NCBI GenBank assembly: GCA_964552195.1
Contig: CAZKFM010000002.1
Location: 1-64,000 of the forward strand
DNA: 64,000 bases
Direction: 5' to 3'
Source: CAZKAP01 sp964552195
GTDB taxonomy: Bacteria; Bacteroidota; Bacteroidia; Flavobacteriales; Flavobacteriaceae
Shown: piece after piece, positions 30,482 to 39,359 of the stretch
How positions within the stretch are numbered: the first letter of the stretch is position 1
How the letters are laid out: every line of letters starts with the position of its first letter
Notes under the pieces: generated by a model
Databases searched by the model: none
Told to the model about the DNA's origin: nothing
The model's input: the letters and a program-made list of their open reading frames with translations, nothing else
Made by a program: the position numbers and the translations under genes

Positions 30482-31694
30482 GTGCGGGCAGGATTTTCGT
30501 TTCCACCTGGCCGAAGCCTACGCGAATATCCCCCTTCTGAGCGTATCCCCTCATGGTAACGGTATCTCCATCTTCTATAAAGGTACGCGTACTTCCATCG
30601 GAAAGTTCTATCGGCCGGGTACCCATCCAGGAAAGCTCCAGCATCGACCCATAACTGTTTTCTTCGGGTCCGGATATGGTGCCAGATGCCAGCATGTCGC
30701 CAGGCTGAATATTGCATCCGGTTACGGTGTGATGGGCGAGTTGCTGGGCCATATTCCAGTACATATACCGGAAATTGGAGCTGCAGATGGTCTTCTCTTC
30801 GCCTCCCTCTGGTCGCAGGGCTACTTCCAGATTGATGTCGAAGTTCGAAGGTCCCTCACTTTGGAGATAAGGCAGTACTTCCGGCTCCTGTCGGGGTCCG
30901 GGCACCCGGAAACGCTCCAATGCCTCCAGGGTAACGATCCAGGGCGAAATCGATGAAGCGAAATTCTTGGCCAGGAAGGGACCCAGGGGGACGTATTCCC
31001 ACTTCTGTATGTCCCGGGCAGACCAATCGTTGAACAGCAGCAATCCAAATATGTGTTCCTCCGCCTTATCCACGGAGATGGGTGCTCCTAGTGCATTGCC
31101 GGTCTGGGTTATGACGGCCATTTCGAGTTCGAAATCAAGGCGGCTGCTCGCCTGAAAAACCGGCTTGTCCGCACCCTTTGGCAGCACTTGTCCTTTAGGC
31201 CTTCGAACCGGGATCCCACTCAGGATAATGGACGAGGCCCGTCCGTGATAACCGACAGGCAGGTGTTTCCAGTTGGGCAGGAGTGCATTCTCCGGGTCGC
31301 GGAACATTTTACCGACGTTGGTGGCATGCTCAATACTGGAATAGAAATCGGTATAGTCACCCACCCGGACGGGCAGGTGCAGGGATGCGGAATTCATGGG
31401 CACCCAAAGGGATTCATCGGCGTAAACCGGATCTTCGGATCTCAGGCCCCGCTGCACCATTTCTCTGAAGGGTACCGTATGGGCCTTGCCCAGTGCCATG
31501 AATTCGTTCAGACTCGATTGGCTGAAAACCTGCGGATCAAAGCCAATTTCCACTTTGCCGGAAAGCTGTTGCAGGTCTAATATGTATGAACCATAGGCCA
31601 TACCGGCCCGGGGGGAGCGTTCCGCAGTGGAGAAAATACCGAAAGGCAGATTATGGATGCTAAAATCGCTGTTGGTTTCGGGTTTGGGGATCAT
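30474..31694 (-). CDS. fahA: Fumarylacetoacetase
   Basis: The 406-residue product is full length for the FAH family. It has the N-terminal SH3-like domain (FGIFSTAERSPRAGMAYG) and the catalytic hydrolase domain with FYSSIEHATNVGKMFR, VGYHGRASSIILSG, LDFELEMAV, NDWSARDIQKWEY and GTISGPEENSYGSML. It cleaves fumarylacetoacetate to fumarate and acetoacetate, the last step of tyrosine and phenylalanine breakdown. It lies 18 bases after hmgA and overlaps the next gene by 8. Confidence 0.95.
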   Translation of the reverse strand: MIPKPETNSDFSIHNLPFGIFSTAERSPRAGMAYGSYILDLQQLSGKVEIGFDPQVFSQSSLNEFMALGKAHTVPFREMVQRGLRSEDPVYADESLWVPMNSASLHLPVRVGDYTDFYSSIEHATNVGKMFRDPENALLPNWKHLPVGYHGRASSIILSGIPVRRPKGQVLPKGADKPVFQASSRLDFELEMAVITQTGNALGAPISVDKAEEHIFGLLLFNDWSARDIQKWEYVPLGPFLAKNFASSISPWIVTLEALERFRVPGPRQEPEVLPYLQSEGPSNFDINLEVALRPEGGEEKTICSSNFRYMYWNMAQQLAHHTVTGCNIQPGDMLASGTISGPEENSYGSMLELSWMGTRPIELSDGSTRTFIEDGDTVTMRGYAQKGDIRVGFGQVETKILPAHE

Positions 31695-31712
31695 AGATCG
31701 CTTTAGATAGGA

Positions 31713-32876
31713 TTACGGCTTCTCGAGCCAGGATTTGTGATAGCCCGGATCCTCGATGGACAGAGCCTGGCGGGTAAGTTTCATAGGTTTGAAGGTATCG
31801 ACCATGACGGCGAGTTCCTCAGTGGATTTCTTTCCGATGCTGCCCTCATAGGTTCCCGGATGAGGCCCGTGTGGTATTCCTGCAGGGTGCAGGGATATAT
31901 AGCCCTGGTCAATGCCGGTACGGCTCATAAAATCCCCGTCCACGTAGTACAGTACTTCATCGGAATCGATATTCGAGTGGTTGTAAGGCGCGGGAATAGC
32001 CTGGGGATGGTAGTCGTACAATCGAGGGCAGAACGAACAGACCACGAAGGCCGAGGTCTCGAAGGTCTGGTGTACAGGAGGCGGTTGATGAACCCTTCCT
32101 GTAATGGGTTCGAACTGGTGAATCGAAAAACCATAAGGGAAGTTGTACCCGTCCCAGCCCACTACATCGAAGGGATGAGAGGCATACGTAATGGGGTGCA
32201 GCATCTGCTCCTTCTTTACCTTGATCAGAAATTCTCCTTTTTGGTCAACGGGCTCGCGGAATGTGGGTAGTTTCAGATCCCGCTCACAGAATGGGGAGTG
32301 TTCCAGGAGCTGTCCAAACCAGTTTCGGTACCGCTTTGGAGTGTAGATGGGGTGATACGACTCCACATAAAAGATGCGGTTGTCTTCGTTCTCAAATTCG
32401 ATCTGATAGATGGTGCCCCTGGGGATCAGCAGATAGTCACCTTCTTCAAAGACGATATCCCCGAACAGGGTTTTCAAAGTGCCCTTACCCCGGTGAATGA
32501 ACAACAACTCATCGGCATCGGCATTCTTATAGAAATATTCGGTCAGCGATTCTTGCGGTGCGGCGAGGCCGATGATCAGGTCGGAATTCACCATAAGGGG
32601 TACCCGGGAGTCCAGGAAATCGGGTTTAGGGGCGACCTGAAATCCGATAAATTTCCTGGATTGTATGTGGGAGTCCACGGCTATCTCCGGCCTGAGATCC
32701 ACGGAAGGGTGCACATCACTGACCATGGTTGGCCGGTGCACGTGATACAGCAGGGACGACATGCCATCGAATCCGATCGTCCCAAAAAGTTGCTCGTAAT
32801 ACAGACTTCCGTCCGGTTTGCGAAACTGGGTGTGTCTCTTTGGGGGTATGTCCCCCAGTCTGTGATATATGGGCAT
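31713..32876 (-). CDS. hmgA: Homogentisate 1,2-dioxygenase
   Basis: The 387-residue cupin-type dioxygenase opens the ring of homogentisate to maleylacetoacetate. Recognisable stretches are YHRLGDIPPKRHTQFRKPDG at the N-terminus, FIHRGKGTL (~127), the HPFDVVGWDGYNFPYGF segment (~234-250), and the C-terminal metal site, where His300, Glu307 and His336 (in PAGIPHGPHPG) are the likely iron ligands. It is shorter than the ~430-residue proteobacterial and animal enzymes but normal for Bacteroidota. It sits 14 bases after hppD. Confidence 0.95.
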   Translation of the reverse strand: MPIYHRLGDIPPKRHTQFRKPDGSLYYEQLFGTIGFDGMSSLLYHVHRPTMVSDVHPSVDLRPEIAVDSHIQSRKFIGFQVAPKPDFLDSRVPLMVNSDLIIGLAAPQESLTEYFYKNADADELLFIHRGKGTLKTLFGDIVFEEGDYLLIPRGTIYQIEFENEDNRIFYVESYHPIYTPKRYRNWFGQLLEHSPFCERDLKLPTFREPVDQKGEFLIKVKKEQMLHPITYASHPFDVVGWDGYNFPYGFSIHQFEPITGRVHQPPPVHQTFETSAFVVCSFCPRLYDYHPQAIPAPYNHSNIDSDEVLYYVDGDFMSRTGIDQGYISLHPAGIPHGPHPGTYEGSIGKKSTEELAVMVDTFKPMKLTRQALSIEDPGYHKSWLEKP

Positions 32877-32890
32877 ATGTTAAGCTTTCT

Positions 32891-34021
32891 TTAGTGCAGG
32901 GTTCCGCGGATTTCCTGCTCGCGTTCGATCGCTTCGAACAGGGCCTTGAAGTTACCCTTTCCAAAGGACTGCGCACCTTTTCTCTGTATGATTTCGAAGA
33001 ACATGGTCGGACGGGGTTCTACGGGGCGGGTGAAAATCTGGAGGAGATAGCCCTCGTCGTCCCGGTCGACCAGTATGCCTAACTCCCTGAGCGGAGCCAG
33101 ATCCTCATCGATGGTTCCCACCCTGTCCAGTACGGCGTCGTAGTAGGTGTCAGGAACTTTGAGGAATTCTACACCCCGGCTAAGCAGTTCGCGTACGGTT
33201 TTGATAATGTCGTCGGTAGCCACGGCTATGTGCTGCACCCCCTCGCCCTCATAAAAATCCAGGTATTCCTCGACCTGTGATTTCTTCTTGCCTTCGGCGG
33301 GTTCGTTGATAGGAAATTTTATGCGGCCGTTTCCGTTGCTCATCACCTTGCTCATCAGGGCCGTGTACTCGGTGGAGATGTCCTTGTCGTCAAAGGAGAG
33401 TATCTGCTTGAAGCCCATGACGTCCTCATAAAAGGCGACCCATTCATTCATCCGGTTCCAGCCTACGTTGCCCACCATGTGGTCCACGAACTTCAGGCCG
33501 ACAGGCTCCGGATTGTAGTGCGGGGTTTCCCATTTTTTGTAGCCTGGAAGAAAGGTCCCGTTGTAATCCTTACGTTCCATGAAAATATGGACCGTTTCTC
33601 CGTAGGTATAGATTCCGGACTTTACTACCTGCCCATGATCGTCCTTTTCGGTTACCGGCTCCATATAGGATTTTGCCCCGCGTTCCATGGCTGCATTGTA
33701 TGCATAGGTGGCGTCGTCCACCCAGAGGGCCACTACCTTTACTCCGTCCCCGTGCTGATCAATATGACGCCCGATCTCGGTGCCACTCTTCAGGGGTGAG
33801 GTCAGGACCAGGCGTATTTTGTCCTGTACCACGACATAGCTTTCCCTGTCTTTGAGCCCCGTCTCCAGACCGGCGTAGGCGAGCGACTGGAAGCCGAAGG
33901 CAGCTTTGTAGAAATGAGCGGCCTGCTTGGAGTTGCCGACATACAGTTCGATGTAGTCAGTTCCATTGATGGGCATAAAGTCCTGAGTTGCCTTTTCGGC
34001 AGGAGAAATATTTGGTTCCAT
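32891..34021 (-). CDS. hppD: 4-hydroxyphenylpyruvate dioxygenase
   Basis: The 376-residue non-haem iron enzyme converts 4-hydroxyphenylpyruvate to homogentisate. Two vicinal-oxygen-chelate halves are visible. The iron ligands of the C-terminal half are His181 (VDHMVGNV), His264 (GVQHIAVAT) and Glu343 (TMFFEIIQRKG). The conserved C-terminal helix region with FGKGNFKALFEAIEREQE is present. It is the first gene of the five-gene catabolic operon and is transcribed away from a MarR-type regulator 80 bases upstream. Confidence 0.97.
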   Translation of the reverse strand: MEPNISPAEKATQDFMPINGTDYIELYVGNSKQAAHFYKAAFGFQSLAYAGLETGLKDRESYVVVQDKIRLVLTSPLKSGTEIGRHIDQHGDGVKVVALWVDDATYAYNAAMERGAKSYMEPVTEKDDHGQVVKSGIYTYGETVHIFMERKDYNGTFLPGYKKWETPHYNPEPVGLKFVDHMVGNVGWNRMNEWVAFYEDVMGFKQILSFDDKDISTEYTALMSKVMSNGNGRIKFPINEPAEGKKKSQVEEYLDFYEGEGVQHIAVATDDIIKTVRELLSRGVEFLKVPDTYYDAVLDRVGTIDEDLAPLRELGILVDRDDEGYLLQIFTRPVEPRPTMFFEIIQRKGAQSFGKGNFKALFEAIEREQEIRGTLH

Positions 34022-34043
34022 ACGTTAAATGTTGTTCATGCAA

Positions 34044-34073
34044 CGAAAATACATACTTTTGAGCGGAATTCAA
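34044..34073 (-). promoter_or_regulatory. Probable promoter of the hppD operon
   Basis: On the minus strand TTG (34073-34071) is followed after 19 bases by TATTTTCG (34051-34044), one mismatch from the Bacteroidota -7 consensus TAnnTTTG. The distance to the hppD start codon is 22 bases. Confidence 0.6.
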
Positions 34074-34084
34074 ACGGGATTTTC

Positions 34085-34101
34085 TTACCGGCTTACGGTA
34101 A
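34085..34101. promoter_or_regulatory. Perfect palindrome at the marR-type gene start; candidate operator
   Basis: TTACCG and CGGTAA flank a five-base spacer, ending one base before the ATG of the MarR-type gene and ~35 bases upstream of the hppD promoter. MarR dimers bind palindromes of this size in divergent regions, so autoregulation and control of the operon are plausible. Confidence 0.5.
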
Positions 34102-34584
34102 ATGGTCCCCGCTAAAAGGCTACGGTTGCTTCACAAGATAGATTCCATATCGGGTATAGGACTTCATCTGGATCTGGTCCTCCGGCAGATACAAAAACGG
34201 TACCTCAGTGAATTCGCTGAGAAGGACATAGAAATAACCATTGAACAGTGGGTACTCCTTCATCGAATCTATGAATGCGGTGATCACGCGGCCCAGGCCG
34301 ATATCGTGCGTACGGATTTCCGGAACCGGGCTACCACATCGCGGGTGATTTCGGGACTCGAAAGGAAGGGATATATCATTAAAGATCGTTTCAAGGGGGA
34401 CCGCAAGCGATTCAGGCTCTCCCTCACCCCTGAAGGACGCGAACTCGTTCATCGTGCGCTTCCCCTGGCTAAGGAACTACGCCTTCTGGCTGTTGAAGGT
34501 ATAGATGAGGGCGAATTCCGAGTTTTCCTGCGCGTACTGGAAGCAATCCGAAGCAACTACGCGGGTGAAGACGATCCAACCTAG
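34102..34584 (+). CDS. MarR family transcriptional regulator
   Basis: The 160-residue protein has the MarR winged-helix layout: an N-terminal dimerisation helix, EITIEQWVLLHRIYE, then a recognition region RTDFRNRATTSRVISGLERKGYI (~68-91), a wing with DRFKGDRKRFRLSLTPEGRE, and C-terminal dimerisation helices. It is divergent from the hppD-hmgA-fahA operon, so a role as its regulator responding to an aromatic intermediate is likely by context. The start overlaps a candidate operator; a later start is possible but no better ATG is seen. It is convergent with polA, 18 bases apart. Confidence 0.88.
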   Translation: MVPAKRLRLLHKIDSISGIGLHLDLVLRQIQKRYLSEFAEKDIEITIEQWVLLHRIYECGDHAAQADIVRTDFRNRATTSRVISGLERKGYIIKDRFKGDRKRFRLSLTPEGRELVHRALPLAKELRLLAVEGIDEGEFRVFLRVLEAIRSNYAGEDDPT

Positions 34585-34602
34585 CCGGGTTTCAAGCCAT
34601 AG

Positions 34603-37437
34603 TTAGTGGGCTTCCAGCCAGTTGGTACCCACCCCGACTTCAACGCTGAGGGGGACAGACAGTTCGTAGGCGTTCTCCATGTGTTCGCGGATTTGCACAG
34701 CCATTTCCTCCTGTTCGGGCTTATATACATCGAACACGAGTTCGTCGTGTACCTGTAGCAGCATGCGCGTGTGGTAGTTACCCTTCCTGAGAAAATCGTG
34801 GATGCGGATCATGGCGATCTTGATGATGTCCGCAGCACTCCCCTGTATGGGAGCATTGACGGCATTCCGCTCGGCCGCGCCTCGCACTACGGCATTGGCC
34901 GACTGTATATCCTTCAGGTAGCGACGGCGTCCAAGGACCGTCTGAACGTATCCTTGTTCACGTGCAAAATCGACTTGTTCGCTGATGTAGGACCTGAGTT
35001 TAGGGTAGGTCGCGTAGTAGGTATCGATCAGCTCCTTGGCCTCGGTGCGGCTGAGGTCGGTTTGATTGCTGAGTCCGAAGGCGGATACGCCATATATGAT
35101 GCCGAAGTTCACCGTTTTGGCATTGCCCCTTTGCTCCCGGGTAACTTCGGATATCGGCACACCGAATACCTTGGCGGCTGTCGAGGCATGAATGTCTTCA
35201 CCATTGCGAAAGGCCTCGATCATGTTGTCTTCCTGGCTCAGCGCGGCAATAATGCGGAGTTCGATCTGGGAGTAGTCGGCCGCCATCAGTATGTGGTTCT
35301 CGTCCCGGGAGACAAAGGCCTTCCTGACTTGTCGTCCCCGCTCGGTCCGTATGGGTATGTTCTGCAGGTTGGGATTGTTGCTGCTGAGGCGCCCCGTTGC
35401 GGCTACCGTTTGCATGTACTCGGTATGTACCCGCCCCGTTGCCGGATGTACTTCCTGGGGCAGGGCATCCACATAGGTGTTCTTCAGTTTGGTCAGCCCT
35501 CTGTAATCGAGTACATGCTGCACGATAGAGTGTTTTCGCGCCAGGTCGGACAATACATCTTCCGAGGTACTGTACTGGCCTGTTCGCGTCTTTTTGGGTT
35601 TTTCCACCAACTTCATCTTCTGGAAGAGGATATCTCCGAGTTGTCTGGGAGAACCGATATTGAACTCTACTCCGGCCTCCTGGTGTATGGTGTCCTGCAG
35701 TTGGTTTATGTCCCGGTCGAGGGCATCAGACAAGCTGTGGAGGTAATCGACATCAAGACGGATTCCTTCCATTTCCATGTCTCCCAGTACACGAAGCAGG
35801 GGCACTTCTACATCGCGAAACAGTTCTGTGGCCGATGAATCTCCGAGCTCCTTTCGGAATAACTGGGAGAGCCTCAGGGTGATATCGGCGTCCTCTACCG
35901 CATATTCGGTCTTTCGGTCCAAGGGAACCTCCCGCATGCTGAGCTGATTTTTACCCTTCTTACCGATCAGATCGGATATGGGGATCGGCGTATAGTTGAG
36001 GTAGGTTTCGGCGAGCACGTCCATATTGTGCCGCATATCGGGATTGATCAGGTAGTGGGCGATCATGGTGTCGAACAGAGGGCCCCGGACCTCAATCCCA
36101 TATCGGGTTAAAACTTTGAGATCGTATTTCAGGTTCTGGCCAACCTTTTCAATGGATTCGGATTCAAAGAAGGGCATCAGAGCACGGAGTTCTTCCCTGA
36201 CGACTGCGTCGCCTTCGGAAAAGTTGAGGTAATAGCCTTTACCGGCTTCCCAGCTAAATGCGATTCCAATGAGTTCGGCATCCAGAGGATTCAGGGAGGT
36301 GGTCTCCGTATCGAAACATACCACATCCTGTTCCATGAGTTTTTGAAGGAAGAGTTCGCGTGCCTGTCCGCCCGAGACATGCTGGTAGAAATGCGGGTGA
36401 TCCGATATGGAGCTCCGCGTCCCCGAAGCGGATTCCTTGGACTCCTGCTGATCGAACAGGGCAAACTGTCCGGTTCCGGCCTGTGCAGCAGAGGATGGGG
36501 GGTTAGTAGTGTTTTTTGAGGTCTCGGCTGGAGACGAATCCTCGGCATACAGCTTTTTGAACTGCTCGGCCAGGCGACGAAATTCCAATTCCTCAAAGGC
36601 TTTCAGTACAGCCTCATGGTCGGGTTCCGATAGCACGAAGGACTCTTCGTCGAAAGTCACATCACAGTCCGTGTTGATGGTTGCCAGTTTTCTGGATAAC
36701 CGACCCAACTCGGCGTTTTCCATCACTCGCTCCTTCATCTTGCCCTTGAGCTGGTCCGCATGGGCCAGAAGACCTTCGAGCGAACCGTACTCCGCGATAA
36801 ACTTTTTCGCGGTCTTATCGCCCACACCGGGTAGTCCGGGTATGTTGTCGCTGGAATCCCCCATCATTCCGAGATAGTCGATTACCTGTTCGGGCCGCTC
36901 TACCCCGAATCGCTCCTGAACCTCAGGGATGCCCCAAATTTCCGCGCCATTTCCCATACGGGATGGACGGTACATAAAGATATTCTCCGAAACCAGCTGA
37001 CCGAAATCTTTGTCGGGGGTGACCATAAAGACCTGATAGCCCTTCTTTTCGGCTTGCTTGGCCAGGGTGCCGATCAGGTCGTCTGCTTCCATACCGGCCT
37101 GCTCGATGATGGGAATCTGCATGCCCTCCAGGATCTGGTGGATAAAGGGTACGGCAATTTTTATGGCTTCGGGCGTTTCATCCCGGTTAGCCTTGTAATC
37201 TGCATAGAGTTCTGTGCGTTCGGCACTCCCTTCCTTGTCGAAACACACCGCAAGGTGATCGGGCTTCTCCCTCCGTATAACATCGAAGAGGGAATTCATG
37301 AATCCCATTATGGCCGAGGTGTCCAGCCCCTTGGAGTTGATACGGGGATTTTTGATCAGGGCGTAGTAGCCCCGGAAGATTAATGCATACGCATCCAGCA
37401 AAAACAAACGTTTTTCTTGAAGAGAATCGGAACTCAT
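34603..37437 (-). CDS. polA: DNA polymerase I
   Basis: The 944-residue product has all three domains. The 5' nuclease (~8-290) shows DAYALIFRGYYA and GMEADDLIGTLAK. The 3'-5' exonuclease (~345-530) keeps Asp376 and Glu378 in FDTETTS plus the NLKYDLKVL and YAVEDADITLRL motifs, so proofreading looks intact, unlike in Taq-type enzymes. The polymerase domain has motif A with Asp721 (DYSQIELR), motif B KTVNFGIIYGVSAFG and motif C with Asp898 (QVHDELVFDV). It fills gaps in repair and replaces Okazaki primers. A low-complexity linker rich in Ser, Thr and Ala (~300-345) joins the nuclease to the rest. Confidence 0.98.
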   Translation of the reverse strand: MSSDSLQEKRLFLLDAYALIFRGYYALIKNPRINSKGLDTSAIMGFMNSLFDVIRREKPDHLAVCFDKEGSAERTELYADYKANRDETPEAIKIAVPFIHQILEGMQIPIIEQAGMEADDLIGTLAKQAEKKGYQVFMVTPDKDFGQLVSENIFMYRPSRMGNGAEIWGIPEVQERFGVERPEQVIDYLGMMGDSSDNIPGLPGVGDKTAKKFIAEYGSLEGLLAHADQLKGKMKERVMENAELGRLSRKLATINTDCDVTFDEESFVLSEPDHEAVLKAFEELEFRRLAEQFKKLYAEDSSPAETSKNTTNPPSSAAQAGTGQFALFDQQESKESASGTRSSISDHPHFYQHVSGGQARELFLQKLMEQDVVCFDTETTSLNPLDAELIGIAFSWEAGKGYYLNFSEGDAVVREELRALMPFFESESIEKVGQNLKYDLKVLTRYGIEVRGPLFDTMIAHYLINPDMRHNMDVLAETYLNYTPIPISDLIGKKGKNQLSMREVPLDRKTEYAVEDADITLRLSQLFRKELGDSSATELFRDVEVPLLRVLGDMEMEGIRLDVDYLHSLSDALDRDINQLQDTIHQEAGVEFNIGSPRQLGDILFQKMKLVEKPKKTRTGQYSTSEDVLSDLARKHSIVQHVLDYRGLTKLKNTYVDALPQEVHPATGRVHTEYMQTVAATGRLSSNNPNLQNIPIRTERGRQVRKAFVSRDENHILMAADYSQIELRIIAALSQEDNMIEAFRNGEDIHASTAAKVFGVPISEVTREQRGNAKTVNFGIIYGVSAFGLSNQTDLSRTEAKELIDTYYATYPKLRSYISEQVDFAREQGYVQTVLGRRRYLKDIQSANAVVRGAAERNAVNAPIQGSAADIIKIAMIRIHDFLRKGNYHTRMLLQVHDELVFDVYKPEQEEMAVQIREHMENAYELSVPLSVEVGVGTNWLEAH

Positions 37438-37616
37438 GGCTTGAAAATTGCTTATGAGGAAGTAAAGCTACGAATAGCAGCCGCCATTCAGGAACATAAA
37501 GATAGGGCTTGCCTTAAAGTGGATAACGATTGGCAGCAGTGAGATCAAACGAGTCTTTCTCTGTCGTTGGCGGTTTAAAGGAAAGGTTAAATGTGCTTAA
37601 ACATCGGTGGATGTCG

Positions 37617-37646
37617 TTGGTCCTTAGGGGCAAACGGATAAATTTG
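37617..37646 (+). promoter_or_regulatory. Consensus Bacteroidota promoter of the metallophosphoesterase gene
   Basis: TTG at 37617-37619, a 19-base spacer, and TAAATTTG at 37639-37646 match the Flavobacteriia sigma-A-type consensus exactly. The start codon is 22 bases after the -7 element. Confidence 0.75.
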
Positions 37647-37668
37647 TACGATCGTTTAGCGGGAATAC

Positions 37669-38931
37669 ATGGAGGATATAAATTGGCGTTTCTGGACAAT
37701 ACTCGCGGTGTATTTCGCCATGGGTGCTTATGGATACCAGGCCTATCGGCAATGGTTCAGCGGGGCCTTTCTGCGCTTTATCTTTATCCTGGGCTATGTC
37801 GGTGTGGGCGGTGGCTTTTTTTATTTCCTGTGGCAGCTGGCCGAGGGCCATATCTCCAGTATGTTAGGAATAGCGGGCCTGTTCTCAGGAGGCTTCCTGG
37901 CGTTTTTTGTATTTGGTGCCATCCTGACGCTCTTTATGCTGGTCGAAGATGTCTTTCGTGTGATTCAGTTTATCATGAATCATATGGTCGGTTTGGATCA
38001 TGAGGGCCAATCCTATATGCCGGGCCGGAGGAAGTTCATGAGTGGACTCGGTCTATTGCTGGCCTCGGTGCCTTTCGGTTCTTTGCTTTACGGCATGTAT
38101 AAAGGGAGATTTGAATATAAAATTTTCAAAGAAGTCCTGGAGTTCGAGGATTTACCCGAGGCTTTCGACGGTTTTACGATCACCCAACTCTCCGATTTTC
38201 ACGGCGGGAGCTTTGATTCCGACAACTCCTGGGAAATGGAGCAGGTAATCCGCGGTATAGAGATGGCCAATTCCCTGGATTCGGATCTGATCGTGTTTAC
38301 CGGGGATATGGTGAATGATGCTACCGAAGAAATGCTGCCCTGGAGCCATGTCTTCGGTGCCCTGGAAGCGCGCGAAGGAAAACTAGCCATACTCGGCAAC
38401 CACGACTATGGCGATTACCGCAAATGGGACAACGAACTGGACAAGGAAGCGAATTTCGAGGAATTGCTGGTCCTCCAAAAGGAAATGGGCTTCGATACGC
38501 TCAGGAACGAACACCGAATCCTGGAGCGGGACGGACAGCAGCTCGCCATAGTTGGGTGTGAAAACTGGGGCGAGGGACGTTTCGTGAAGAAAGGAGATCT
38601 GAACATGGCTGCTGAAGGCCTGGATGACAATATCTTCAAGGTATTGCTCAGTCACGATCCTTCCCACTGGCGAGCCCATGTCCTTGGGTATGAAAAGAAG
38701 TTTCAACTCACCCTCAGCGGTCATACGCACGGGTTCCAGTTCGGGGTCGAACTACCCGAATACGGCAAGTGGAGTCCTGTACAATACAAATATCCCGAAT
38801 GGGCCGGACTGTACGAAGAAGCAGGTAAATTTATCTATGTGAATCGGGGCTTCGGCTTTATAGGTTATCCCGGTCGTGTAGGTATTTGGCCCGAGATCAC
38901 GCAGATTACCCTGAAAAAGAAGACCTTGTAA
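37669..38931 (+). CDS. Membrane-anchored metallophosphoesterase
   Basis: The 420-residue protein has three to four hydrophobic helices in the first ~155 residues and then a calcineurin-type phosphoesterase domain. Metal-site motifs are in order: SDFHGG (Asp176, His178), FTGDMVND (~213), LGNHDYGDY (~245), LLSHDPSHW (~327) and SGHTHGFQFG (~352). The architecture matches YkuE/YaeI-like enzymes, some of which act on lipid phosphate esters; the substrate here is not determinable. Confidence 0.9.
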   Translation: MEDINWRFWTILAVYFAMGAYGYQAYRQWFSGAFLRFIFILGYVGVGGGFFYFLWQLAEGHISSMLGIAGLFSGGFLAFFVFGAILTLFMLVEDVFRVIQFIMNHMVGLDHEGQSYMPGRRKFMSGLGLLLASVPFGSLLYGMYKGRFEYKIFKEVLEFEDLPEAFDGFTITQLSDFHGGSFDSDNSWEMEQVIRGIEMANSLDSDLIVFTGDMVNDATEEMLPWSHVFGALEAREGKLAILGNHDYGDYRKWDNELDKEANFEELLVLQKEMGFDTLRNEHRILERDGQQLAIVGCENWGEGRFVKKGDLNMAAEGLDDNIFKVLLSHDPSHWRAHVLGYEKKFQLTLSGHTHGFQFGVELPEYGKWSPVQYKYPEWAGLYEEAGKFIYVNRGFGFIGYPGRVGIWPEITQITLKKKTL

Positions 38932-39021
38932 ATACGGGTTCAACCCTTGCTTCATTTCGACACGCATAAAGTTCTATAATCCGTTTATTTCTTAATTTTA
39001 TCAGAGTTTAAACGATATCTC

Positions 39022-39318
39022 ATGTCCAAATTCGGTGAGCTTATTGACCTGAATGTACCGGTATTGATCAACTTCTACGCCGACTGGAGCGATGCCTCCC
39101 AGAACATGCACGACATATTGAGGGATGTTTCGGCTAACCTGGGGGACAAAGGCAAGGTGGTTAAGATCGATGTGGACAAGAACAAAGAGTTGTCTCAGGC
39201 CCTTAGGATCAAGACCCTTCCTACCCTGATGATCTACAAGAAGGGAGAAATGGTCTGGAGGCAGAGTGGAGAGCAGGACGCCGTGACCCTGATCGGGAAA
39301 CTCAACGAGTACGTGTAA
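39022..39318 (+). CDS. Thioredoxin-fold protein lacking both active-site cysteines
   Basis: The 98 residues follow the thioredoxin pattern: VPVLINFYADW, a core VVKIDVDKN, the cis-proline region TLPTLMIYKKGEMVWRQSG, and a final helix. The WCGPC active site is replaced by WSDAS (residues 22-26), so both cysteines are serine and there is no other cysteine in the protein. It cannot act as a thiol-disulfide reductase in the usual way; a chaperone or protein-interaction role is possible. It is a complete gene with an intact frame, not a fragment. Confidence 0.85.
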   Translation: MSKFGELIDLNVPVLINFYADWSDASQNMHDILRDVSANLGDKGKVVKIDVDKNKELSQALRIKTLPTLMIYKKGEMVWRQSGEQDAVTLIGKLNEYV

Positions 39319-39359
39319 ACGTCGCTTATTCCAGAATTTAGATTCCTGCCGTAAGGGTA

